Assembly (NCBI GenBank): GCA_946894095.1 | Contig: OX335642.1 | Location: forward strand, 30,081,021 to 30,145,020 | DNA: 64,000 nt | Direction: 5' to 3' | Source of the DNA: Incurvaria masculella | Taxonomy: Eukaryota > Arthropoda > Insecta > Lepidoptera > Incurvariidae | The notes under the pieces: generated by a model | The model's input: the letters and a program-made list of their open reading frames with translations, nothing else | Databases searched by the model: none | Told to the model about the DNA's origin: nothing | Shown: in pieces, positions 28,101-38,400 of the stretch | Layout: each line of letters starts with the position of its first letter | Numbering within the stretch: the stretch's first letter is position 1 | Program-made: the position numbers and the translations under genes

Positions 28101-29916
28101 AGTTTGCACACATACTGCAGGACATCAACATGCGGATGTGCCTTCCATCGCCATTTTTGCCACTGAAAGAAAATAGTATAACCACATTTGTCAAATTTAA
28201 GAAACGGAAGGATGTCACGCAATACAAAGAACAGAAAAGTAAAAAAGAGGAAATTATAATTAAAAAATGTGCCAATGGTACATTTTGAAAGAAGTTCAAT
28301 ATACGGCTGCAAAAAATATTGTGTACTTTTTTTATTTACATTTATAAAGATTTCGATTTTAACGTATTGTGTTGGTTTCCGGTGAGGAGGAGGGGTGGTG
28401 GCTTCGAATGGTGATATCATACCCCGAACCCTCCCCCCCTGCCCGCCGCCGCAGCCTGCTAAGCCGTTAGCAATTTAAGTTATAACCTTACGAAATGCGA
28501 GCGAGGCCTTTTTCAAGGTCATGTACACAAATTCATCTAAGTAGCCTTGGTATGCCTCCTGTCCATACAAACACATCCATGCATGCAACCGTAGGTGAAC
28601 TGTGCTCATGCTCATGGGGCCAGAATCAAGGTCAATCATAGAAATTGTTCAGTGTTGCCAGAATGTGCATGGTTTCATATTGTTGCTACCTGCCTATGTC
28701 TATTCTAAATTAGCACGACGTATACTTACTCTTTTCCTGCTTCAACCATCTTAAATGTGGTAGAACGGCTGTCGGTAATGCTGTAAGCAACCAGCACCTG
28801 TCCATCCTTTGTAGTTTCAGTCGTAAGTAGTGTGTCAGTTTTCAGTTTCCTCGTATTATTTCTTTCGGCACTTATTGGCACTGGTTGCCTGAAATTTACT
28901 TTAATCTTGGGTTTATCCAGCTCAAATTTTGGTAAAAAGGCCTGGAATATATCTACCTCATTCTTCGATCTTGTCTCGACGTGTAACTTCAAGACTGTAT
29001 CCAATTTTCCGTTCCTTTTCATATCCACTTTTCTAATGTACTGCGTAGTCTTCGATGATTTCACATTTTTTTCCTCCTTGTAATGTTTCAATTTCAGCCG
29101 ACACATGTTGTTCCACTTTTCAATGGACTTATCATCTGAGAGAACTTTAGCACCGGTGATGTATTTAGAATCGCCGTAGTCATAAAGGCGAATTTCTTCT
29201 GCTTGCGGTGGAAATATTTTGAACGGCTCCGCATCTGCAACCTTTGAGTAAGCACTCATAGCTTTATTAGCATCCAATGATGCAGAAATCTTCGGCTTTA
29301 CCGTAACAATAGTCTCGGTGTCATTCCGTGAAATTTCTAAACTTGTTTTGGAAATCTCACTGATCTTTTCTTTTTTTATCTTAAGACTGTTAGTGAATAT
29401 CTCTTGATACTTCGAGATAAACTTTGAATGTTTGAGTGCCATCGGACCTGTGTCTTTAGTTCCTCCTGGCTCACTTTTCACCGGGGCACCCTTATTGTGT
29501 AATGTTTTATTATTTACTTTGGGTGCGAGTCGGTTGGATTGTGCACCCGCACTCTTATGTAGTTTTAGAAATCTTTGCGGTCTCCTAGGTCTCTCAAATT
29601 CATCTAGGATAGGTTCATCTTCGGAGTTATCTTGGCTAGGGTCGTAATCGGCATCCGAATCGACTTTATTCAGTGTGCGATTTCTGATGCGTCGGGTCTG
29701 TTTTTGAGGTTTTTCATCATCCGAATCTTTTTGGAGGCAAATTCTCTCGGTCAGAAACGCTTTAGGACTTAGATGGCGTGGATGTCCACCAAATATTTTA
29801 GGTGGATTGATGGTGAAGACGCTGGGCTGCGGAGCTTCCTGCAGCGTCTCTATGCACTGCTGCACCAGGTCTTCGTCTTCGTCCAGATATTCAATCTCCA
29901 AATCGGAGACCGACAT
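25136..29916 (-). CDS. C2H2 zinc-finger protein, acidic N-terminus, unnamed
   Basis: Five exons (28730-29916, 28062-28162, 27062-27195, 26634-26721, 25136-25182) join in frame into about 518 residues. I do not recognise the gene. The N-terminal 395 residues are one exon: low-complexity, rich in Asp, Glu, Lys and Ser, starting MSVSDLEIEYLDEDEDLV and without a ZAD or BTB domain that I can see. The next exons carry one degenerate Cys motif (C411, C414, H427) and two clear C2H2 fingers (C436/C439/H452/H456 and C482/C485/H498/H502). The tail GVRKFKCEV begins like another finger but stops after nine more codons. A nuclear, DNA-binding role is inferred from the fingers only. I chose the start at 29916 because it has AAA before ATG; an in-frame ATG 11 codons upstream has a poorer context. 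The last junction uses a weak GTTGGT donor. Confidence 0.72.
26150..26570 (-). pseudogene. Decayed LINE 3' end
   Basis: The minus strand reads VEIRIENGML, stop, WFGHEE, resembling the RxENxMLRWFGHVER end of RTE-like LINEs, followed by a typical 3' region. It reads straight on from the finger exon at 26634, so the ORF extension there is transposon-derived. Confidence 0.65.
26634..26721 (-). CDS. Zinc-finger gene exon 4, C2H2 finger
   Basis: The exon contains YKCRICRYVAKSIKGLRSHL followed by RMHK, a good C2H2 finger. The frame runs on to a stop at 26467, but that extension reads into LINE-like sequence, so I end the exon at AAAG before GTTGGT. The donor is weak. Confidence 0.72.
27062..27195 (-). 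CDS. Zinc-finger gene exon 3, C2H2 finger
   Basis: The exon contains QCATCGGTFTSAYNLLAHLR followed by AH: Cys-x2-Cys-x12-His-x3-His with the usual Phe and Leu. It is followed by a basic helix-like stretch ending ELLSK at GTGAGAG. It is very GC-rich. Confidence 0.88.
27478..27790 (+). mobile_element. About 310-bp MITE
   Basis: ACAACTGTCAGTGTAACATT, CTTTGAGGAGAACTGCTTCA and GCAGTGTAAACTTTTACAAC. Related copies lie at 37558-37815 and, reversed, 61595-61925. Confidence 0.7.
28062..28162 (-). CDS. Zinc-finger gene exon 2, degenerate Cys motif
   Basis: The acceptor is TTTCAG. Phase 2 to phase 1 gives GKNGDGRHIRMLMSCSMC and then SWRGTTHKK. The Cys-x2-Cys and a His 13 residues later look like a worn C2H2 finger lacking the second His at normal spacing. 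Confidence 0.65.
28163..28729. other. Zinc-finger gene intron 1, nothing recognised
   Basis: It includes a short C-rich tract near 28430-28455. No transposon could be delimited. Confidence 0.55.
28730..29916 (-). CDS. Zinc-finger gene exon 1, acidic region
   Basis: This exon has 395 codons plus two bases. Asp/Glu clusters (EYLDEDEDLV, SDADYDPSQDNSEDEP) alternate with Lys/Arg-rich stretches. It ends MVEAGK before a GTAAGTATA donor. It is the longest clean cellular ORF in the window. Confidence 0.85.
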
Positions 29917-30254
29917 TTTCAATTCAAATAAAAATTTACAGACCAGCACAGACAGGAATTTTCAATCAGTCGTAAATAAAGCAATGCGCTTACATGCTTT
30001 TGGTCCTGAATCAGTCATTAGTGCTAGATTATTTATTTTCATAACCCGGGTTCATACAATTACAGGCGAAAGAAAGGTAGAGGTCAAAGAGTTTGTAAGT
30101 TACGCTTGTTGATGTTATGTTTTTGCTTTTTTTTTTGTTTGTTTATCCAATGGACAGGCAAAAGCTTTCGCTATACAGCCTAATTATATTTTTGCGACCA
30201 CAGACAGAACCACAGAATATAATAGTGTGGACAGAACACATACAGATGAATAAA

Positions 30255-30375
30255 GATGTGGACAGAGTAGGCGGACTAACTTTAATCCGTCGGTTTAAAC
30301 CGGATTTTGTCTGGTTAGTCCGGTGCTAATCTCGTACTGAGTTTTGACAGGTGCTCTCTGAATACGACTGGTAGA
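30255..30375 (+). mobile_element. MITE with GTCGTATTCAGAGAG end
   Basis: GGCGGACTAACTTTAATCC, TTAGTCCGGTGCTAATCTCG and GCTCTCTGAATACGACTGG. Related copies lie at 7722-7848 and 30655-30745. Confidence 0.7.
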
Positions 30376-30416
30376 ATAAAGAATACAGATCATACATATT
30401 GCGTGCAACTGCACAG

Positions 30417-31817
30417 CGAAAACGAATGAAAGTGAGACGCTCTTGCCTGACGTCATCAAACATCAAATGTTGTGTTGGTGTCGTTGCACTCTAGTTATGA
30501 TAATTAGAAAGGAACAACACTAGGGTGACTCGTGGCTGTCATTTCATGAGTACGAAAGCGTTGTGACTCACCGGTGACACACAGGTGAGAATATCATGAA
30601 ATAGATAATAATCGAAAGTGTTACGCACAGTTTTAAAATATTCATTTTTCAAAACTTAGTAATAGATTAGCACCGGACTAACCATACATAAACCGGTTTA
30701 GTCCGGTGCACTAAAGTTAGTCCGCCATGTGACCTCATAACCGCTCAAAAGTATAGAGTCAGTCAGCCCATAATTGTATTTCACGGGATTTCTTTTTAAC
30801 AACAACAATCTAGTTAGTAAATAAAATTAGCAAGGTATTTTTAAATAATCGTGGTCCACACCAAATTGTCCAAATTGCTGCAGCAGCATCATCATTGCAC
30901 TGTAACAAATACATGATCTATGAGGGCATGAATATTCAACACGGCGCGGTCAAGAGAGAGAGTTTCCTAATAAAACTTACTGAGTCCACACACAATGGGC
31001 AGTTATTTTACAGAAGGTACATATTACATATTTAGTACCATCACTGTAGAGTCATGGGGCCTTACTATTTAACCCAAATCAACCTCGGAATAGTTACTGT
31101 CTTTAGTTCTTTGCACTGACGTGCAGTTTCTAATTCGTTAGAAAAGGACAAAACACTATTGACAATTCCAAGGATGTTTTGGGTTTATTACTAACAGTAA
31201 TAGAATAAATTATGTTATATATACGCTGCCCTTGTCCTTGAAAATGCGTCGCCTAACATCTTTCACGTCGCTCCTTAATTCTAGCCGTGGTTTGGCATTA
31301 GCTTGTCTGACACGTGCTTCCGCGCCAAGTCCTTGTGTTGTGTTCGTTCGCGTAACCGCCGCTCCGCCGCTCCGCTGCGTCGTTATTATTAATTGGTCAA
31401 CAACCTATAACCTTATAAGCCGTCCTCCCCATTACTTATTCTGTGCCTCAAAAGTTGAAAAAAATCACCATACACCATACGTTTTTTATTTCAGGAAGCC
31501 AATACATGAATGTCTTATAATCGAATACACATATGATATAATACTCTAAATATAAGTAGGTAATCTTATTACAGTTACACGTATTATAAAATAAAAACAG
31601 CTTTGGCTATTTGTATACGCCAGTTATTAAATCTTGCCTTATGCACTAGTCCGAAGACTGAGGCAGACGGTAAAAATACCCATGAAATGAAGGCCAGGAG
31701 TCACCCTAGTAACTAGAGTGTAATTAGAGTGCGACGAAACTAACATAACATAAGATGCTTGATGACGTCAGGCGAGAGCGTCTCACTTTCAACTGTGACT
31801 AACTCGTTTTCGCTTTC
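30417..31817. mobile_element. Region bounded by about 135-bp inverted repeats
   Basis: The left arm (30417-30550) and right arm (31679-31817) are inverted copies: AAAGTGAGACGCTC, GCCTGACGTCATCAA, TCGTTGCACTCTA-like and CTAGGGTGACTC occur in matching order. The unit fills most of the gap between the divergent zinc-finger and RBM33 genes. No ORF or transposase was recognised inside. Confidence 0.75.
30655..30745 (-). mobile_element. MITE fragment
   Basis: GATTAGCACCGGACTAACCA and AAACCGGTTTAGTCCGGTGC, internal part of the 30255 family. Confidence 0.65.
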
Positions 31818-32419
31818 CTGAGTAGATACAGAAAAAAGTAGGCATCTACTACTTCTACAAAGCGTTTGACAGAACCAAACACGAGACCTTCTTGCTTTCG
31901 ATTTCCTGAGTAGATAGGTAGCCTATCTATCAGCCTTCATTGTTGGCTTTCATGAGTAGAACCCGTAAAACAATTCAGTTCACAGATGAAAGTAAAACGC
32001 TTACGATTAACTTCCGCCTGAAGTTATTGCTACGGTCTACTCAGGGAAACGAACACAAGAAGTGTTCGTGCTCGAAGCTGTCAAACTCTCTTTTGAAAAA
32101 AAGACGAATTTAACTTTTTTATTTATACATACTTTTTTATTTTAGTAAGACATTTTGGTGACTTGAGCCCCTCTGAACCTCTCGGTGCATAGATCCGCCA
32201 CGGGCCGAGTAGATGAAACCTTCACGGAACAGATATTTGGGCTGACCATTTGTAAAACGAAAGTAAAATTTAAATTACCTGCGTGAGAAAAAAAAAGTTG
32301 CAATGTTTTCGAAAATATTGAAAAGGGAAGTATTTCCGTTTCAGTATGGCATCCCAAGTCGTATTTATGGGCTAGTATTTTCAACTTCTGGCAGCATTGG
32401 CCAATTGGCGTGTGTCAAC

Positions 32420-32430
32420 ATGTCGGACAA
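32420..32430 (+). CDS. RBM33: RBM33 coding exon 1 (11 bases, start)
   Basis: The exon reads ATG TCG GAC AA before GTGAGT, with CAAC before the ATG. Phase 2 joins exactly to exon 2 to give [13 protein letters not shown], which matches the acidic RBM33 N-terminus. The intron that follows is 4.5 kb. Confidence 0.78.
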
Positions 32431-35400
32431 GTGAGTTTGTTTTCTCAATAATTTTATAAAATAAAACCTAAACCATTCCAAAATATTTGAGTGAGGCAGG
32501 GCACCATCTCGTAGATGATCAATTTAAATCATATGTTTGTAATTTCTCAAAACTAAATTGCTGGATGATTATGAACTGCCTGCGTCTACCACGCTGTGGT
32601 ATTTCTTGTTTTGCTATTTCACTCTTTATTTTTCATCTTCTCACATCAAATTGTCCATATAGGAACGGATCACGTTTCTTTCCAAAGAACGTTTTTTATT
32701 TATCTCAGAATATTCCCTTTATTTAAGCTGAGCATGGTTGGATTGGACTGTACGAAAAACAAAAAAATATATTCCACTTTGGCCATACGTCATGCAGAGT
32801 GATGGTAGCAAGGGCTCGAAGCCCTAATACTTGAAGTAGGTTGTACACAGGTTAACACCTGGTACGTACAGTTTTAAATGGTCTCTGAACTATGAAGCAA
32901 CTGCTATTGTCAATGCACACTTTAATCCAAAGCACGATGTACTAAGTGTATGGATTACAATGTGCTTTGGACATTCCACTTTTCAAATAAAGCTAGGAAG
33001 AATGGTGCACACCCATGGTATCCAACTGATGGACTCTCGATGGATTGTCCTTTGCGGTACCACCAGGGTATGCACAATAAAATTGCCATCTTAGCCACGC
33101 ACCGAAATGATACTTATTATTGTCATTTACCTACTTAATACTTCAGGTTATCTGCTCCTTAGGTATTTTACAGCAGACCATATTGCCTTATACTAGAAGA
33201 TAATTTTCCCGTACCGTACCAAACCGTAGAGGATGGCTCAAGTAGTTTGTGAAAACTTTTAAGGTGCCGTTTCAAATATATAGATCGAATCCTCAGGTTC
33301 TGATTGGTTCACTGGTGAAATATGGGCGTTTCCAAATGGACGTCCGCATAATACTTGTTTTGGTCTAGTTTGGTTAACACACGCTAAATTTTTAGTTCCA
33401 GAGTGTGTCCGCAACTGGCGCCACCAGTCCAAAGTGTGTAAATTTTCGTACGCTTATCAGATTATGCGGACGTCCGCACTTTATTCGTAGTTGGTACAGG
33501 AGGAGTGTGTTGAAGTAGGTAAAAAATATAGTATCGTATATTTGTTAATGTCAAGTGTGTAAATGTTCGTACGCTCATCAGATTGTGCGGACGTCCGCAC
33601 TTTACTTGCAGTTGATAAAGGAGGGGTATGTTAAGGTGGGTAAATAAATTTGTTTTCGTACGGTTGGTAAGGTCTGCAGACGTCCGCACTTGATTTGCAA
33701 GCAGTACTGGAGGAGTGTGTAGTGAGTTACAAAATTTGCGTATTTAAGCAATGAATATAATAAATATGCAAGATATAAATGAAAACGAATAAAGGAGTAA
33801 ATATTTTATTTACCTTAACATCATTATTTAATTTGAATCAAAATTAACTAAAACTATTAACTGCGTCTTTCGTCATTATTTTTAAAAAAATATTAAAAAA
33901 CTTGAACTCTCAGAATACGTAAAACTCAAATTTATAAAAATTCTTACAGTGATAATAACATAGTTTTAAAAGTAGTACCAAGACCGTAAGTAGTACCAAG
34001 TAGAATGCAAGCAGTACCATGGTTCGGAACCCATGGTAAGCTGTAGGTTCCCTTCCCCTAATAGGTGGTAGGGTTAAACCCGCCCGGATTGGTACCACCG
34101 CATTGGATGAACCGCTTACTTAATAACTATGCTTGAACCGGCAATGATAAATTATCCGTGTCCTCGCGAACCACGCTCAGCGAGGCACCATACCAGCGGA
34201 TTTGCGGACTATTTCTAAGCTATCGAGTTTGTTCAAATGACGCTTGAAAACTTCCAGGTTATAGGTATTAGGAAAGGCACCCGCCGGCAGACAGATCCAT
34301 TTCTGGGCGGTGCGGCAGAGAAATGAGTTTGAGAAACGGTTCGATATCAAAAGCCTTATGTCAACCACAAGAGGGTGCTCAGATTCTCTGTGGCTGGTGC
34401 TCCGGATATAGGTAGAATGGGGAGGAATAAGGGATACAAGTTCCATAGAGTAACGTCCATGTTAGTACATGTAGAACAGACTAAGCGACTCCACAGACCG
34501 TCTGTGGCTCAGGGACTCCAAGCCAGCAGTGAATTGTGGGTCCCAAATAAGACGGACCGCTCGGCGCTGAATTGAACCCAAGGACGCCAACAGGTACTGG
34601 GGACTACCTTCTCATATGTGGCTACAGTAATCTCTATATCAATGTTGTCATAACTTCAGCATTTCTTATCCTTATTCTATGTAGGTAGCACTATTAAAAT
34701 ATCCTTCAAGTACGAAGGAACAAAAGGGATCAGACTGCACACTCATATTTTCTTACTGGCATTAACTAAAACCTGACCTGTCACAGTTTACCCGAACCAA
34801 TTAAAAATAATCTTATCCAGAAAATTTTTAAAAGTTTAAAAAAAATATGTATGATAATTTATTTTTAAAATACATGTGACAATACAATTGAGCAACACCG
34901 TTTTTTCAAAGTAATTAACAAAAAGTAACTAAAACTATTTAAATAAAATTAAACTAAGAAAAATATCTCCTCTTTCTTTTAAGTTTTCCGAAAGCTGCAT
35001 GCTGCATTGCCCCGCTGAATAGCAAGTGCTATCCGTTGTCGATGAAATATTTTTGAATCTTTGCCTACGGATGATTCAAATAATTTAGAGCCTAAAATAT
35101 GGACCAAATTGTGGGCTCTTTTGCTATCTTTTTTTGAACCTAGGATATAGTATGGTCATTCAATTAAAGTGCTGATTTTTCAATAGACTGATAAACGGCC
35201 AGATAACTGTTCGATGGATTTATTTACGCTTCTGCTTATCCATCCGATAAAGTGATTCCATACGTTTATTAATAAAATTATAGTCAGATTATTTTGATAG
35301 AAGATATAAGCGGCAATGACTATCCGTCTTTTGACAAACGTGAATTTGTACTATCAGTCCTATAAGTCCTATCTGAGTACATATTTGGAGCGATGATTTC

Positions 35401-38400
35401 TTTCTATACTTTTTTTGCATTTCGTTGATGGCATTATTAATATCTACGAGTATATCAATATTTTCATAACTTATGCATTTTTACTCTGAAAATTAAAATA
35501 AAAAACATGTTTTTATGGCAATGTTAATTTGATAAAGATTTATAAGAGGAACTTACCTATTTCAATATAATTAGATTTTTTTAATAAGTTAAAAATTACA
35601 ATGAAGTGAGAAACAAAAAAAATATAATGTAATTTTTTTTTATTTAACTGAGGAAACGGGCACGAGCCATTGTATGGAACTCGATCACCAGATGCAGTCG
35701 CTACCTGAAATACACTGTGCTATGCGGGAGTTGTTGTGTAAATCAGTACGGCATTTAATATTATGCGGGGAGTGTAAAAAAGTACGTCAAATGTGTTATG
35801 CGGACGTTGTGTACATAAGTACGGCATTTAATATTATGCGGGCGAGTGTAAAATAGTTTGTCTAATGTTTTATGCGGACGTTTTGTAAACAAGTACGGCA
35901 TTTAATATTATGCGGGCGAGTGTAAAATAGTACGCCTAATGTTTTATGCGGACGTTGTGTAAATAAGTACGGCATTTAATATTATGCGGGCCAGTGTAAA
36001 AAGGTACTCTCAAACGTTTATGCGGTCAGTGTAATAAAACGTATGTATTGAGGCATATGCGGTCGGACCGCACGAACGTTGAGGCCCGCAGAAGACCGAT
36101 TTTTGTCACGTTTTTTAATTACGTATATATCCGTCTCTATCGAGTGTATAGATATTCCGGATAGACTGCCGTGTTCGAAAGAGATGGCGCTACAAAGTCT
36201 TCCGAAATACACTCGCGTAACTAGTCGGGAACACCTAGCCCGCACAATCGGTAAATTTGTCAAGGTCCGCACGATCCGCATCCCGCGAACAAGGGTGTGT
36301 TTTTGTGTGTAAGTGTGTGAGAGAGATTTAGAATGTGAGGTGTGTCATTTATATACGTATATGAGAGTTGTAACAAGGGTGTTTGTGTGAGGTTATGTGT
36401 GCATGCAATGTGGGAGGGAGAGATTGAGTGGAATAATAATAAAATGGATTGAATATCAATGTAACTAAAATGTTTAACAAATACATTAGATTAATTGGCC
36501 TATTGCTGACTTAAAAGATGGGATTTCAGAGATTTTTTAAAAGAGGACAGCGACTGCGTATGTAGATACAGAACGGGTGGTGGGAGGTTGTTCCAACATT
36601 TTGTGGCCGCGTACCTAAAACTGCCTCTAAATATGACCAGCTTGTGCGTAGGGACCAGCAATAGTTCATTGCGTCTCCTAGTGTCATGGATATGCACGTC
36701 ACGTGCCCATTTCAATTTGCTGTAGAGGTAATCGGGATCTTTGTATTTTATTACACCAAATGTTAGTACAACCAAATTTAGACATTCGGTCACTGTAACA
36801 AGTCAACAGTCCCCAATAAACATGCATATATGCATCAGACTGCCGGAAGTGACTGTATTACACATATTGTAGTATACATTTACTGTGAAATAATGTTTTA
36901 CACATCAGCACTAATCACAAACATCAGGTCTGCCAATAAATTTACAATGGCAGTATTTATCTTTCCAGTGAAGATCTTCTCGCCGACGATCTCGGTGATC
37001 ACAGCCTCGCCGACTACAACCTCGGTAACGATGAAGAGGACCAGCTCCTTGCAGACGACTTTGAGAACACCCACAGCGTCCCCTCCAGACCCTGCGACCA
37101 GACTCTGCCTCCATACGAGGAGACGCAGACCGTTTCCTTCCCCCAGCCGGCCAGGGAGCCCTACCACGAGCCACCCAGTGAACCATATCAGCCACCTAGT
37201 GAGCCGTATCAGCCACCAAGTGAGCCATATCAGCCAACTAGTGAGCCATATCAAGTGCCACAGGAAGCGTATCCGGAGGTAGATCAGGCATACACGGAGC
37301 GATATAGCAATGGGGTGGAGAATGAATGTGTGGTTCCGAATGTACCGGTTTCGGAAGCGGAGGCTAGTTATGAGGGGTCATTTAATAGGTACGGGGAGGC
37401 AGTTTATGAGCCTTTGAGGCCTCCAGTGTTGCCAGAGATGGTGAGTGTTTTGATACATTTTACAGTACAGTATTAATACAATCGACCTTTATTGATGCTT
37501 ATGCATGCACCATGCCAAGGATGTCATTAGTTTTAGTTACTACTGTTTATCTAAGCTTCAGTGTACAACTGCCAGTGTCATGTTTTAACATTCATTGTCT
37601 GTCAAATTTCGACCGTGTTTCACAAACCGTTGAATGTCTCCATTCAAGTTTAGGTTAGAGGAATTGATTAGAATCAACTATGAGGAGAACTGCTTCAAGT
37701 AATGTGATTTTTTTTGCTTCATATTTCCGTAAGGTCCGAATAATTTGTGATGCTGGCATACTTGTGGGCGCTGTGATCGGTGAATTCATTGACAGTTCAA
37801 AATGGACTGCTCTGTAAGATGAATTCTAATATTTCTTTCTAATATTATCTAATATTTTTTTCTAATTTTCAGCCTCGTTCACCTACTGCTGAGCCTCCAC
37901 AGCTAGCTCCTACGGGTGTAGCCACAAGTAAGTTTTTCATTTTAATTATAATTTATTTTGCTGGCTGGAGCACTTTATGTGGTGGCCAAAGTTTTGGCTT
38001 AGCTTTCGAAGGCTACATGCAAAATATTTCATCTGCCCAAGCCTAGTCCTATGAGGGGGAAAATTATAATTTTTAATTCTACGTAGTTTTAATTCTACCT
38101 AATTTTACGTAGGCACATACCTCGATAAAATTCAGCCGCTCTGAGAGCTATTTAGGATTACCGACGAGAAATGTCCGTTTTATTATCTTTCTTTGTTTAA
38201 ATGTGGTCAAAAGCGAAAAATTAAGTTTTGCTTGCATGTGCAGACGGTGAGGCACCGACGGAGGCGCGCGAACGGTTCCCGGCGGAGCGCCCCGCCGGAG
38301 CGCGCACGCCCCGCATCAGAGACATACCTGACTCGCTCGGTGCGCTTATAAACATTTTTAATCTGTTATTATGGGCATAGAGTATTTATTCAACTTTATT

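Noticed and set aside
33850..36700. Separate gene inside RBM33 intron 1
   Set aside because: The longest frames there are truncated LINE reverse-transcriptase tails.
36830..37282. 150-codon plus-strand ORF
   Set aside because: It overlaps RBM33 exon 2 in a different frame; the RBM33 frame has matching splice phases and family motifs.
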